A stretch of DNA of 64,000 nt. It comes from CAVVIO01 sp963748095 (GTDB lineage: Bacteria > Bacteroidota > Bacteroidia > Bacteroidales > UBA10428). Within the stretch, counting starts at the first letter, position 1. Every line of letters begins with the position of its first letter. Shown piece by piece: positions 27,898 through 37,080 of this stretch. The notes beneath the pieces were generated by a model. It saw only the letters and a list, made by a program, of their open reading frames with translations. It was not told the DNA's origin and did not search any database. The position numbers were made by a program, and so were the translations under genes. The DNA is taken from the NCBI GenBank assembly GCA_963748095.1, contig CAVVIO010000068.1, positions 1 through 64,000 on the forward strand, in the 5' to 3' direction.

Positions 27898-28189
27898 CGT
27901 GTAGTTATTTGACTACAAATATATATGAAGTCACTTGGCTACACAAGCAATGTGTGTCTGTATTAATTCTTAATAATTTCTGTGCTGGAAAATAAGTCGT
28001 ACGCACTATTCAGCCTGGAAAGCAATGTGTGATAGTAAATAACAGCCAAGCTTCGGCTGAGAACAAAAAAGAATTATTGGTGTTTTATACAAATAAAATT
28101 AAACCTGTTGAACGTATAAAAATTCCATTGGATTTCCGGTTAATATATCATGAATTCCAAAAATCTTCCACCAAATCAACCCATAGAAA

Positions 28190-29401
28190 ATGAAAAAGAC
28201 AATTATACTAATTGCATTAACACCAATTCTTCTGCTGCTTCTTATATTGGTTGTTTTATCCGTTAAATATTCGCCTGTATACTTATACCGTTTGATTACG
28301 CAAAATGTAGCTGACGTTTATGATTACCGGCTTTACGAAAACAGGATCGTTAAAGGAGCCGACAATGCCTTTCAATTCATTAAAAGTCCGGATAAAGAAT
28401 TTGTTGAAGGTTTGTTTCAGGAAAGGGTGTCGCACTCCGGTTTTAAAACATTTGATGAATGGGCAGAGAAATCGCAAAGCACGGCACTGATTTTCATCCG
28501 CAGGGATACCATTTTATATGAGAAATACTTTAACGGATTTAACAGGGATTCCTATTTCCATTCGCAATCCATGGCAAAATCGTTTATTTCTTTTTTAATT
28601 GGTGCTGCTATTGATGACGATTTAATCACAAGTGCAGACGATCCGGTAACAACCTATATTCCGGAGCTGCTGCAACGGGATGAAAGGTTTGGTAAAATCA
28701 CCATTAAGCATTTACTGGAGATGCGTTCGGGACTTGAATACAATACCGGTTACCTTCCGGGAACACACATTCATGCCCCGTGGCATGATGAAGCTGTAGG
28801 ATACTACCATCCAAACGTCCGTAAACTGTTGCTAAAAAAGGTGAAAATCGCAACTGAACCGGGAGGTACCTTTCAATATTGTAATTACAATACCAGTTAT
28901 CTGGGATTAATCATTGAAAGGGCTACCGGGAAAACTGTGTCTCAGTATCTTGAAGAGAAATTATGGTCGAAAATAATGGAATACGATGCCTTATTCTCCG
29001 TCGACAGTAAAAAAGCAGGTTTTGAATACATGCCCAGCCGTTTAATAGCAAGAGCCATTGACTACGCCAGGTTCGGACGTCTTTTCCTTAAGGAGGGCAA
29101 CTGGAACGGAAATCAGATCGTCTCTGAAAACTGGGTACTGGCGTCAACACGGGAAAACAGGACCGTACCCCGCAACATATATCCCGACTGGTTTGGAGAC
29201 AGTTGTAAAAGGGTGTATTATACTTATCACTGGTGGGGTCATGCAAACTGCGATTCGACTTTTCAGTTTGCAGCTTCCGGAAATTTGGGACAAAACATCT
29301 ATGTTATTCCCGATAAGGAAGTGATCATTGTTCATTGCGGTAATTCCCTGGAACATTACGGGGATTTTGATTTATGGCATGTCGCTGACCAACTGGACTA
29401 G
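28190..29401 (+). CDS. Serine hydrolase of the beta-lactamase/class C (PBP4*-like) family
   Basis: A 403-aa membrane-anchored or secreted serine hydrolase. Residues 1-25 are a hydrophobic N-terminal anchor. The nucleophile motif SxxK is SMAK (Ser127, Lys130), the second motif is YCN in FQYCNYNTSYLGL, and a late GHANCD/ASGNLGQ segment takes the place of the KTG triad. An EMRSGLEYN block between them is typical of 6-aminohexanoate hydrolase/esterase-like members. It may be a peptidase, esterase or amidase of the periplasm; true beta-lactamase activity is not implied. It stands alone. Confidence 0.88.
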   Translation: MKKTIILIALTPILLLLLILVVLSVKYSPVYLYRLITQNVADVYDYRLYENRIVKGADNAFQFIKSPDKEFVEGLFQERVSHSGFKTFDEWAEKSQSTALIFIRRDTILYEKYFNGFNRDSYFHSQSMAKSFISFLIGAAIDDDLITSADDPVTTYIPELLQRDERFGKITIKHLLEMRSGLEYNTGYLPGTHIHAPWHDEAVGYYHPNVRKLLLKKVKIATEPGGTFQYCNYNTSYLGLIIERATGKTVSQYLEEKLWSKIMEYDALFSVDSKKAGFEYMPSRLIARAIDYARFGRLFLKEGNWNGNQIVSENWVLASTRENRTVPRNIYPDWFGDSCKRVYYTYHWWGHANCDSTFQFAASGNLGQNIYVIPDKEVIIVHCGNSLEHYGDFDLWHVADQLD

Positions 29402-29505
29402 TGCTTTTTAAGCAAAATCCCCTCCCAACTGTCACTGCGCGACAGCACGTCCTGCCTGTTACAGGCAAACAGTCTCCTTCTATTGAATGGCAGTCGTATG
29501 CTGCC

Positions 29506-29979
29506 TTAAACCGAACCGGTATTTACATAATGAATATCGAATATAACCTTCCCGTTTGCTTTTTCAATAACAGCAAAATAATATACTGCTGAAACAACAC
29601 CAAGGTTCCCTTCTTCTATATTGACGGTATAGGTATATTCATAACACTTTCGGGTAACATACTGATCAGTTACCATACCGGAAGCAGATGTTTTCATTCT
29701 TCCTGCCAGGAATGTATAATGGTTAAAATCAATTACCGGCAGGGTACCGTTACCGGCTACATATTTTTCGTAATCCGTCTGTGAGTTGATCACAAGATTA
29801 ACGGTTTCCTGTTCCGTATCAATATTTTGTAATCGGTATTGGGTATTGCCTGTTGTATCACCAAAATGCAGGATTACTACCTGTTGTGGCTGCTCATTGC
29901 ATCCATCGTTGTTTTCACAGCCCGATATAATGATCACGATAATTCCATACAAGAATAAAAACAATTTTACATTTTTCAT
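29506..29979 (-). CDS. Small lipoprotein, unrecognised
   Basis: I place the start at the third Met (29979) because it opens directly on the signal peptide MKNVKLFLFLYGIIVIIISGC with lipobox ISGC; a start at 29991 would add four residues. The mature part (about 135 aa) starts with a Cys-rich stretch (CENNDGC) and is predicted to be mostly beta strand, with a central YTFLAGRMKTSASGM segment and a late YYFAVIEKANGKVIFDI. No family recognised. It converges on the serine hydrolase gene. Confidence 0.7.
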   Translation of the reverse strand: MKNVKLFLFLYGIIVIIISGCENNDGCNEQPQQVVILHFGDTTGNTQYRLQNIDTEQETVNLVINSQTDYEKYVAGNGTLPVIDFNHYTFLAGRMKTSASGMVTDQYVTRKCYEYTYTVNIEEGNLGVVSAVYYFAVIEKANGKVIFDIHYVNTGSV

Positions 29980-29991
29980 GGTCATGGTCAT

Positions 29992-30517
29992 GTTTATATC
30001 CCGTTCAATTTAACTGACTTTTTTCACTTTTGCAACTATCCTAAAGAGGCAGATCGTTATTAATTAGTTGCCTGGAATATAAAACAGCTAATTAATGGTC
30101 AGGAAAGTATTGGTTTTTGAGGCACAAGTCACAGACTTACTCCATTTGGGTGTACGCGGTATTCAGCATGAGAAGCATTGTAGGGAAGTAAATAACGTAA
30201 ATACATTACTGGTAAAATTCTGAAATAAGTGTGGGTTCGGCTAGGGCCTGCTTGCATAAAGCAAGCTCCGCCTGCTCAAGTAAACCTTTGATGAAAAACA
30301 AAAATACAGAACCCAGGCAAAGCCTGAAGGGATATATCCGGCTCAGGCACAGCCTAAGCTGAACCTGGTTTTTAGGGCACAAGCCGCAGACCTTGCGCCA
30401 TGTAGGTGGTTCCAGACAAGTCGATTCTATAACAATGGTTAAAAATACAAATTCGGAGTCAAGTGCTTTCAGTTACACTAAACTCCGAACCCGTAATTGT
30501 CTTGTATTCAGCTGTGA
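29992..30517. other. Intergenic region with two degenerate REP-like palindromes
   Basis: 526 bp without a credible gene. Two diverged copies of the window's main palindromic repeat lie at about 30121-30145 and 30375-30400 (ggcacaagtcacagactta and gggcacaagccgcagacc), each preceded by the leader style attggttttt. A section at 30240-30370 is rich in GCCT/AGGC inverted motifs (aagcctgaag, cacagcctaagct). Confidence 0.55.
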
Positions 30518-31375
30518 TTAACTGCCAAAATACCCTTTAAAATCTCTTGTAAAATCATCAATAGACCTTGCCTTATGTCCTGAAAGCAATTCAACATTGA
30601 GGGTTGTAGTATCGGCAAAACCTTTAGAGAAACCTTTACTGAGTTCCACATATCCGTCAACTATAAATTCAGGGAAACCCATCCCCATCATCGATTCTTT
30701 AGAAGCCTCGTGCGGCACGGCAACATAATTCACCTGCCTACCAAGAACCTTTGTAAATGAAGTTGCCACATCATTCATAGATACTGAATCAGAACCTGTA
30801 AGAATATATTCCTTTCCTTGTTCTGCTTTTCCTGTTAAGGCCCCCAGGGCACTTTCTGCCACATCACGGATATCGATCATTCCTGCTTTTCCGTCTGACC
30901 AGTCCCAATAGATATTTCCATCACTCTGAATCGATGGTGAAGCCATCATCAGATTTTGCATAAAAAAAGTAGGTTTGATGATGATATATGGAATACCGGA
31001 CGCTTTCAGGGCTTTGTCCACTTTGTTAATCTGGCGGATAAGTTCTGAACTGTCGGCACCAAAGGCTGAATGTCTGACAACCAAAGGTTTTGTTCCTGTC
31101 CTTTTTATTGCTTCTATAATATTCAAGCCTTGCGATGCAGCAGTGGGACCATTCCATGTACACATATACACTTTATCAATTCCTTTAAGTGCGGCATCAA
31201 TTGTTTCACTTTTATCCAAATCACCTACATAGATTTCTGCTCCCGCATCTTTCAGTGACCTGGCTTTTTCTGTGTTTCGTACAAAGGCACGCACTTGATA
31301 TCCTGCACTAAGTAACGCCGGGATAAGTATTGAACAGGTATTTCCTGTTGCTCCTGTTACTAAAATCTTTTCCAT
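30518..31375 (-). CDS. NmrA-like NAD(P)-binding protein (SDR-a type)
   Basis: A 285-aa Rossmann-fold protein. The nucleotide loop reads ILVTGATGNTCSILIPALL, followed by the atypical SDR pattern of VRNTEKARSLKDAGAEIYVGDL and a second-site motif KPTFFMQNLM. The catalytic YxxxK of classical SDRs is replaced, as in NmrA/azoreductase-like (NAD(P)H-quinone oxidoreductase 2-type) proteins. It is likely a small-molecule reductase or redox sensor. It is the last gene of a minus-strand group with the duplicated-domain protein and the methyltransferase, separated by a 92-bp gap. Confidence 0.87.
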   Translation of the reverse strand: MEKILVTGATGNTCSILIPALLSAGYQVRAFVRNTEKARSLKDAGAEIYVGDLDKSETIDAALKGIDKVYMCTWNGPTAASQGLNIIEAIKRTGTKPLVVRHSAFGADSSELIRQINKVDKALKASGIPYIIIKPTFFMQNLMMASPSIQSDGNIYWDWSDGKAGMIDIRDVAESALGALTGKAEQGKEYILTGSDSVSMNDVATSFTKVLGRQVNYVAVPHEASKESMMGMGFPEFIVDGYVELSKGFSKGFADTTTLNVELLSGHKARSIDDFTRDFKGYFGS

Positions 31376-31467
31376 GATTTTTATTATTTATTTGTAATCG
31401 GTTTTAAATTCTGTGCTATCAAAACTTTCATTTTCTGATCATGAATAACATTCTTCTGCACCAAAAA

Positions 31468-32115
31468 TTAAAGTAATTCCTTTACTGCAGGTTTCGAGAT
31501 AACACCACCTTTTTCCATAGCTGCTTTGAGGCCGGGATCCGACACGAATGCGTTAAACTCAGCTGCAGACGACGAATTTCCCAATACCGTCACACTATTT
31601 TCATCAGTAAGGGAACGAAGGATCAGGTTGTCATGAATACCTGCTTTTTTGCGCAGTTCTCCGGCAGAATCGTATACACGCTTCCATGCAGAATAATCTT
31701 TTACCGTATGAGTAATCGTTGTCACCAATTCCGAGATGTTTATGGGGTCCAATTCTTCAGCAGTTTTATAAAAAACAATTTCCGGTTTACTTATGACACC
31801 TGCCTTGGTCATGACCTCTTTTAGTCTGGGATCGGACACAAATGCTTTTGCTTTGTCAAGATCTTTTACAGCAAATAAAACAGTAACGGCATTTGTGTTA
31901 TTAATATCCTGCTTAACAAATACAGTACTCAGACCTGCCTGCAATCTTACAGGACTATCCTTATCAAACCCGGCTTTCCAGGTTGTAAAATCAGCAACTT
32001 TATGCGAAATAGAAAGATAAATTTTTCCATTTCCGTTTTGTGCAGAACCTGTAATGGTAATAAGTGCTAATGTGATTACCAGTACGCTGTTTTTCAAATT
32101 TTTAATTGTTTTCAT
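31468..32115 (-). CDS. Exported protein with a duplicated ABM-like domain
   Basis: A 215-aa protein with a signal peptide ending ITGSAQ. The mature part is an internal duplication: (I) SHKVADFTTWKAGFD...VFVKQ...VTVLFAVKDLDKAKAFVSDPRLKEVMTKAGVISKP and (II) THTVKDYSAWKRVYD...LILRS...VTVLGNSSSAAEFNAFVSDPGLKAAMEKGGVISKP align along about 95 residues. The pattern resembles the ferredoxin-like fold of antibiotic biosynthesis monooxygenase/DUF1330-type domains fused in tandem. No catalytic residues are evident. It lies between the methyltransferase (21 bp upstream in transcription) and the NmrA-like gene. Confidence 0.75.
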   Translation of the reverse strand: MKTIKNLKNSVLVITLALITITGSAQNGNGKIYLSISHKVADFTTWKAGFDKDSPVRLQAGLSTVFVKQDINNTNAVTVLFAVKDLDKAKAFVSDPRLKEVMTKAGVISKPEIVFYKTAEELDPINISELVTTITHTVKDYSAWKRVYDSAGELRKKAGIHDNLILRSLTDENSVTVLGNSSSAAEFNAFVSDPGLKAAMEKGGVISKPAVKELL

Positions 32116-32136
32116 TTTTTTATGATTTAAGTTTAG

Positions 32137-33192
32137 TTATTTAATAGCTATTACAGCACTTGAGGGACCTGTCAACGGCATTACAAAAGTCTCGTTAAAA
32201 CCTGCCTCTTTGGCCCATGCATCAAAATCTGCTGCTGTAAAATCGTAACCTTCAACGGTTTCCACCAGCATATTCAGAGACATCATCAAACCAAATGCGT
32301 TTTTACGCCGTTCGTCATCAATAATGTTTTCGATAACAACCAGTGCACCCCCGCCGGGTAAAGCATCATAGGCCTTCCCGATGAGCATTTTCTTATCCTT
32401 TGTACCCCAGTCATGAAGAACATTTCCCATGGTAATGACATCAGCTTTGGGCAATGCTTCCGTAGTAAAATCACCTGATCTGACCTCGATCTTATTTGCC
32501 AGGCCCATCTTGCTTATATTTTCAGAAGCTATCGGAGACACGGGTGGAAGATCGAAAGAGATGCATCTCATATGTGGGTTATTTAATACCACCTGGGCCG
32601 ATAAATGTGCTCCCGCTCCTCCCACATCGCATAATGTTTTGTAACCTGAAAAATCGAATTGACTTGCAAACGTGATAAAATTACCCATCTGTACTCCACT
32701 CATGGCATTTACAAATTCACGGGTTTTATCCCTGTTTGAATAGATTTCTTCGAAAGGTGAAGTTCCACCTGTTCTGATCTCATTCTGTGGATTTCCCGTT
32801 TTTAAGCCCTGCTCCAGGAAATTCCAGAATGGATATAATCTATTGTTCGCCATCTCCAATATTCCTCCCATATAAGAAAGCTTGTTTTTGTCGAGAAAAA
32901 GATCGGAATCCTTCGAGTTTGAATAGATTGCATTGTCCTTATTTCCATTTTTTTGCAGAAATCCCAGCGCAACCAGGGTGTCCAGAAAATCATACAATCC
33001 TCTGTCGTGCAGACACAACTCATATTTAATTTCTGTGCCCGTTAACGGCCTGGTGGCCAAACGGGTAAAAAGCTCCAGCTTAACAGCCGTAAGAAGTGTT
33101 TTAGAGGCCCAAAAACCCATGCCGATTTGCATAATGTGAGAGGGATCAATTTTTACCTCTTGTTTTACCTGATTTTCTTTTAATGTTTCCAT
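32137..33192 (-). CDS. O-methyltransferase family 2 (SAM-dependent)
   Basis: A 351-aa class I methyltransferase of the plant COMT/hydroxyneurosporene type. Residues about 15-110 form the dimerisation winged helix (MQIGMGFWASKTLLTAVKLELF...RPLTGTEI). The SAM pocket follows with LCDVGGAGAHLSAQ, FDLPPVSP, GDFTTEALPKADVITMGNVLHDWG, and ALVVIENIIDDERR. The catalytic His lies in LHDW, as in the family. The substrate, probably a hydroxylated aromatic or quinone-type compound, is not predictable. It heads the group with the two genes downstream. Such enzymes are often part of tailoring pathways, but no biosynthetic core gene is visible here. Confidence 0.88.
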   Translation of the reverse strand: METLKENQVKQEVKIDPSHIMQIGMGFWASKTLLTAVKLELFTRLATRPLTGTEIKYELCLHDRGLYDFLDTLVALGFLQKNGNKDNAIYSNSKDSDLFLDKNKLSYMGGILEMANNRLYPFWNFLEQGLKTGNPQNEIRTGGTSPFEEIYSNRDKTREFVNAMSGVQMGNFITFASQFDFSGYKTLCDVGGAGAHLSAQVVLNNPHMRCISFDLPPVSPIASENISKMGLANKIEVRSGDFTTEALPKADVITMGNVLHDWGTKDKKMLIGKAYDALPGGGALVVIENIIDDERRKNAFGLMMSLNMLVETVEGYDFTAADFDAWAKEAGFNETFVMPLTGPSSAVIAIK

Positions 33193-33537
33193 TTTGTTTG
33201 AATTTATGTAAATATTAATTTTTAAAATTCTGAATAAAAGTAGGCAGATAACAGATCAGGAGAAATTAAAAGGCATGAGATGATACTGTTATGGCGCGAA
33301 ATAACCAAAACCGGTCGTGAACGGTTTCAGCATTTCGCAAAAAATTAATTGAAGGGCGTGAAATGAGAATCTCCCCTCACTCACACCTTTGTACTTCCGC
33401 TAAAGCGAAACAGGCTCTAAAGAGGAAACTTTCCTCACGCTACAAGTCGGGATTCTTCCTTTTAGGGGAGTAAGGGGGTTGTAAAATGATGAGATTTTCT
33501 GTAGGTGATAATGAAATAAGGTAATAGAATATTCCTT
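33193..33537. other. Intergenic region with low-complexity CTCCCCT / AGGGG repeats
   Basis: 345 bp without a gene. Between about 33367 and 33480 it contains facing motifs (aatctcccctcac against taggggagtaaggggg), another dispersed intergenic repeat form. The promoter of the methyltransferase gene must lie at its left end. Nothing else is recognised. Confidence 0.45.
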
Positions 33538-34884
33538 TCAAACACTTTCGGGGAAGCACAGTTCAACTTTTGTCCCTTTGCCAATTTTACTTTCTACGCT
33601 GACCCTGCCTTTATTGAGTTCCATAAAATCCTTTACAAGCACCATTCCCAGCCCGGTTCCTTTTTCGCGATTGGTACCCAGCGAACTTTTATTGACAGCC
33701 AGGGTGAAAAGTGTTTTTATTTTTTGTGCCGACATCCCTTCTCCACGGTCTTCAATTTCAATACGGACCTCTTTACCGGAGCAATGTCCCGAAATACTTA
33801 TATTTCCATTCTGTTGACTGAATTTTATAGCATTACTCAGCACATTTCTGAAAATCACCAACACCATATCCATATCCGCATTAATAAAACAATCTTCCGC
33901 AACCCGGTCTGTAATGGTAATATCCTTGGCAAGGATTGTTTGCTTCATCGTTTCGGTTACTCTTCCGATAACATCTTTCACATTTATTTTTGTTATTTCG
34001 CATTTTAGTAAATTACGTTGCGACATGGCCCATTTAAGCAGGTTATCCAGCAATTGATTCACATTGTTAACGGAAGTATCGATTTTAGCTCCTATCTCTT
34101 TCAGTTTTTGTACATCTCCCTGCCCGGAATAATATTGAATAAGGTCGGTTGCCACTTTCAGGCTGGTAACCGGACTCCTTAAATCGTGCCCGATAATAGA
34201 GAAAAACTTGTCCTTGGTGGCATTTAAATGTTCCAGTTCTGAATTTTGTCTTTCGATTTCATAGGTCCTTTCCTTCACCTTTTCTTCCAGACTATTTATT
34301 ATCAGGGCATTTTGAATGGAAAGCGCCATTTGCTGTGACAGGCTCTGCAGAAAATTTTCATCGTCAACACTAAAAAAATCCTTTTCGTTACTTTCAATGG
34401 ACAATACTGCTATCAGTTCATCATTAGCGATCAAAGGAAAAGCCAGCAGGGCTTCAACGTTTGGAAGTCCCGGCAAACGATTCTTTTTATTTTTGTCAGC
34501 AGAAGATTTATTAATTACTGTACCCGTTTTATTGGCTGCACTATGCGCATATTGCTTATAGTTTTGCAAACCTGACAAGCGTATTTTTTTCCTCTTTTCT
34601 GCAACTATGCCAACAATACCCTTACCAAAAGGCACTTCAACTCCAATACCTGTGTCGGTAAAACCCCTGCTTGCAAAAACGATCATTTTTGTATGGTCCT
34701 TGTTTGGAAATAACAGCAGTGTATGTTTTAATCCATAGCTATATTCCAGGATTTCAAGAATATTATCGAGTTTGTCTTTTAGCGGGGTGTTTTTGCTTAT
34801 TTCAACTGAAACCTGCTGTGTAATTTTATTCTTAACGATTTCTTTTTCCAGCAGGTTTTTAATAGTATCCTTATTCGTGTCCAT
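33538..34884 (-). CDS. GAF-domain sensor histidine kinase
   Basis: A 448-aa soluble histidine kinase. Residues about 30-195 form a GAF domain (VFASRGFTDTGIGVEVPFGKGIVGIVAE... and ALLAFPLIANDELIAVLSIESNEKDFF), then a coiled coil (about 200-225), a HisKA domain with the phosphoacceptor in FFSIIGHDLRSPV (His near 232) and an HATPase with NVLSNAIKFS, EDRGEGMS and GTGLGMVLVKD. There is no membrane segment, so it reads a cytoplasmic ligand. The ATG at 34884 lies inside the preceding flavoprotein gene (14-bp overlap). No receiver is fused; the LytTR regulator three genes upstream may be its partner. Confidence 0.92.
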   Translation of the reverse strand: MDTNKDTIKNLLEKEIVKNKITQQVSVEISKNTPLKDKLDNILEILEYSYGLKHTLLLFPNKDHTKMIVFASRGFTDTGIGVEVPFGKGIVGIVAEKRKKIRLSGLQNYKQYAHSAANKTGTVINKSSADKNKKNRLPGLPNVEALLAFPLIANDELIAVLSIESNEKDFFSVDDENFLQSLSQQMALSIQNALIINSLEEKVKERTYEIERQNSELEHLNATKDKFFSIIGHDLRSPVTSLKVATDLIQYYSGQGDVQKLKEIGAKIDTSVNNVNQLLDNLLKWAMSQRNLLKCEITKINVKDVIGRVTETMKQTILAKDITITDRVAEDCFINADMDMVLVIFRNVLSNAIKFSQQNGNISISGHCSGKEVRIEIEDRGEGMSAQKIKTLFTLAVNKSSLGTNREKGTGLGMVLVKDFMELNKGRVSVESKIGKGTKVELCFPESV

Positions 34885-35272
34885 CAAACTGTTGTTCTAT
34901 TGATACGATCTCACCAATCAATATAGCACGTAATTTGAATATATCGGAAGCCCCCTGCATGGATGCGATGGCTTCCAGTGCAACTTCCAGTTCATCAAAT
35001 AAATCGCCTTCCGATAAAAATTCAGTATACATCAGATCGATTTTCCACATGGAAAAATCGGAAGGAGAGGTCACCACAACCGAAAACCTGGGATTATCCT
35101 GTAGATTTTTATAGGTTTTATTAAAGAATTGCCACGAAATTGCAAGATGGTTATCATCAACAAAATGGGCCTGTGAAATATAACTCAGGTTGGGAATATT
35201 CTCTTTCGACACCGTTGTTATCACTGAGGGTAAAATACCCTGCAAGGCTTCTTGTATTTGAGCATTGATCAC
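34871..35272 (-). CDS. FMN-binding split-barrel (pyridoxamine 5'-phosphate oxidase-like) protein, copy B
   Basis: A 133-aa protein with the split-barrel pattern: LPSVITTVSKENIPNLSYISQAHFVDDNHLAISWQFFNKTYKNLQDNPRFSVVVTSPSD and a closing strand LRAILIGEIVSIEQ. It resembles PNPOx-like flavoproteins that bind FMN or F420-like cofactors. It is shorter than its neighbour and only distantly similar. Its end overlaps the histidine kinase start, pointing to translational coupling, and its start lies 11 bp after the stop of copy A. Confidence 0.78.
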   Translation of the reverse strand: MINAQIQEALQGILPSVITTVSKENIPNLSYISQAHFVDDNHLAISWQFFNKTYKNLQDNPRFSVVVTSPSDFSMWKIDLMYTEFLSEGDLFDELEVALEAIASMQGASDIFKLRAILIGEIVSIEQQFDGHE

Positions 35273-35283
35273 GTTAGTCTGAT

Positions 35284-35766
35284 TTAATGTATTAATTCTT
35301 TATTTATTTTTTCACCTGTACCCTCTTTCGGCGTTTGTTCATATATTTCTTCAACTTTCATAAGTAAAGCAAGAGTATCCAGCTTACTAAAATTACCACT
35401 TAAAACCTTTTCCATTTTGAAACCCATGTCCCTGATAACCTCAACCATTCCATGCAGATAGGTATTTTTGAACTTCTCATCAGCGGCATTTAAATTTTCG
35501 TGAGACAAATATTTTCCTTTCAATTGAAAACATTCAAATGTATAGGCCGAAACAACAGTCACCGTCATTTGCGGTACTCTTTGCAGGTTATTCAACATAT
35601 CAGGCGATAAAGACGGCATATAGATTATTTTCACAGACTCCTGGTTAACGATATAAATTCCGCTGATTCTGCATACATCACAAAATTGTTTGTTGTTTAA
35701 ACAGGCCAGGTACCCGAAAGTATCTTTCTTTTTAAAAAATTCGACAAGGTGGTGAGGAATTTTCAT
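35284..35766 (-). CDS. FMN-binding split-barrel protein, copy A
   Basis: A 160-aa protein with an N-terminal PNPOx-like barrel: FKKKDTFGYLACLNN, then IIYMPSLSPDMLNNLQRVPQMTVTVVSAYTFECFQLKGKYL. The last 70 residues are helical (VEVIRDMGFKMEKV...TLALLMKVEEIYEQTPKEG), unlike the usual PNPOx C-terminus. Its function could be redox or flavin sensing linked to the kinase and regulator with which it is cotranscribed. It begins 17 bp after the LytTR gene stop. Confidence 0.75.
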   Translation of the reverse strand: MKIPHHLVEFFKKKDTFGYLACLNNKQFCDVCRISGIYIVNQESVKIIYMPSLSPDMLNNLQRVPQMTVTVVSAYTFECFQLKGKYLSHENLNAADEKFKNTYLHGMVEVIRDMGFKMEKVLSGNFSKLDTLALLMKVEEIYEQTPKEGTGEKINKELIH

Positions 35767-35783
35767 TTGCGTAAAATTTTGTT

Positions 35784-36521
35784 TTAACCAATTGTTTTTA
35801 ATCTCGAAAACAGGTTGTTTTTAAAAGATTTACTCACAGCAATTTCTTTGCCGGCTATCAAAATCTTGTTATCTCCTGCCTTTATACTTTCAATAGCATT
35901 GATATTGACCAGATACGACCGGTGAACCTGTAAGAACAAGGAGGCCGGCAACTTTTCCATTACATCGCTGAACCGGGAACGGATCATTATTCTGCCTTCT
36001 TCCGTGTAGATAAAGCAATATTTATCGTATGCCTCCACCAGTTGAATGGCATTCAGTTCTACTTTTTTCAGACTGCCGTTTTCTTTTACATAAATGTGCC
36101 GGTCAAGCACCACATCATTCTTCCAGCCATTAAATGGCTGATCATTGTTCTGTTTGTTGAAAATGGCCAGTTCAATTGCCCGCTGCAGTTCTTCTTCGCT
36201 GTATGGTTTTACTACATAGGCACACGGACAGGTTTGCTTTGCTTTTTCAAATGTTTCACTGTCGGCAAAGGAAGTCACATATATTACGGGAATATCATAA
36301 CGTGAATTGATCTCTTTAGTCAGCTCTATGCCCGAAACCTCACCGCCAAGGTCAATGTCCATCAGCAGCAGATCCGGTTTTGTGGCTGCTGTTTTAAGCA
36401 GTACATCCGTGGGTTTGTAGATCACATCGATCAGCGAATATCCCAGTTTTTGAATGGTAACACGAAGCATTTCCTCATGCAGGGGGTCGTCTTCTGTTGC
36501 CAGAATTCTGATAACAGCCAT
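35784..36521 (-). CDS. LytTR-family response regulator
   Basis: A 245-aa regulator with an N-terminal receiver (ATEDDPLHEE acidic pair, phosphorylatable Asp in LLLMDIDLGG, conserved Lys in VVKPYSEEE) and a C-terminal LytTR DNA-binding domain (VEAYDKYCFIYTEEGRIMIRSRFSDVMEKLP...FLQVHRSYLVNINAIESI). It heads a four-gene operon with two flavin-type proteins and a GAF histidine kinase. Most LytTR systems in Bacteroidota use membrane LytS-type kinases; here the kinase is soluble. Confidence 0.93.
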   Translation of the reverse strand: MAVIRILATEDDPLHEEMLRVTIQKLGYSLIDVIYKPTDVLLKTAATKPDLLLMDIDLGGEVSGIELTKEINSRYDIPVIYVTSFADSETFEKAKQTCPCAYVVKPYSEEELQRAIELAIFNKQNNDQPFNGWKNDVVLDRHIYVKENGSLKKVELNAIQLVEAYDKYCFIYTEEGRIMIRSRFSDVMEKLPASLFLQVHRSYLVNINAIESIKAGDNKILIAGKEIAVSKSFKNNLFSRLKTIG

Positions 36522-37080
36522 GGTCTGAATTTATTAATACCTAAACAGATATATATTTAAATTGTTCATCAGTCTTTCCCTTTATAGTCAATGAATTAAA
36601 TACACTTTTAAGGAGATCGGAAACTCTATCCGCAACTGTAGATCAGATGCAAATCGTCATCATTTGGGTGCAGGCGGTTTTATGCTTATTAACATATTTT
36701 AATCCAGCTACTTTGTCATCCTGAACAAGCCTGCCTGCTATAGGCAGGTCTGCCTGACGGAGAAAGGCAGGCGATGTGAAGGATCTGTATTGTAAGAGAA
36801 TCATTCACGGGAAGAGATCCTTCGCTACGCTCAGGATGACAAACCCGGCTATAATTGTGGGTTCGGCATTTATAATAAAAAAAAACAGCTAATTAATTGT
36901 CCGGAAAGTTATTGGTTGTTAGGGCAAAAGTCACCGACTTGCGGCATGTAGGTGGGTGTGTTAACAGAATAGTTATATTGCTAATTTTCAATACCAATCA
37001 ACATTCCTGACAAAACTCCTGTTTTAAAAAAAAGAAAAATCCTAATTTTTCCAATTCTAAAAATTAAACTGAATAATACA
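36522..37080. other. 559-bp intergenic region with repeats
   Basis: No gene seen. At 36728-36770 GCCTGCC...GGCAGG units form nested hairpins, and gatccttcgctacgctcaggatgac at 36810-36834 is a well-known dispersed repeat style. A copy of the REP-like element (agggcaaaagtcaccgacttgcggcatg, 36921-36948) is preceded by its leader aacagctaattaattgtcc. The promoter of the C1 peptidase gene should lie in the last 100 bp. Confidence 0.55.

Noticed and set aside
28190..29401. Beta-lactam resistance determinant
   Set aside because: SxxK/YxN motifs are shared by many esterases and peptidases of this fold, and the KTG motif is absent; resistance cannot be inferred.
30240..30370. tRNA or small structured RNA in the AGGC/GCCT-rich stretch
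   Set aside because: No cloverleaf or CCA end; the inverted motifs look like the dispersed repeat families of this region.
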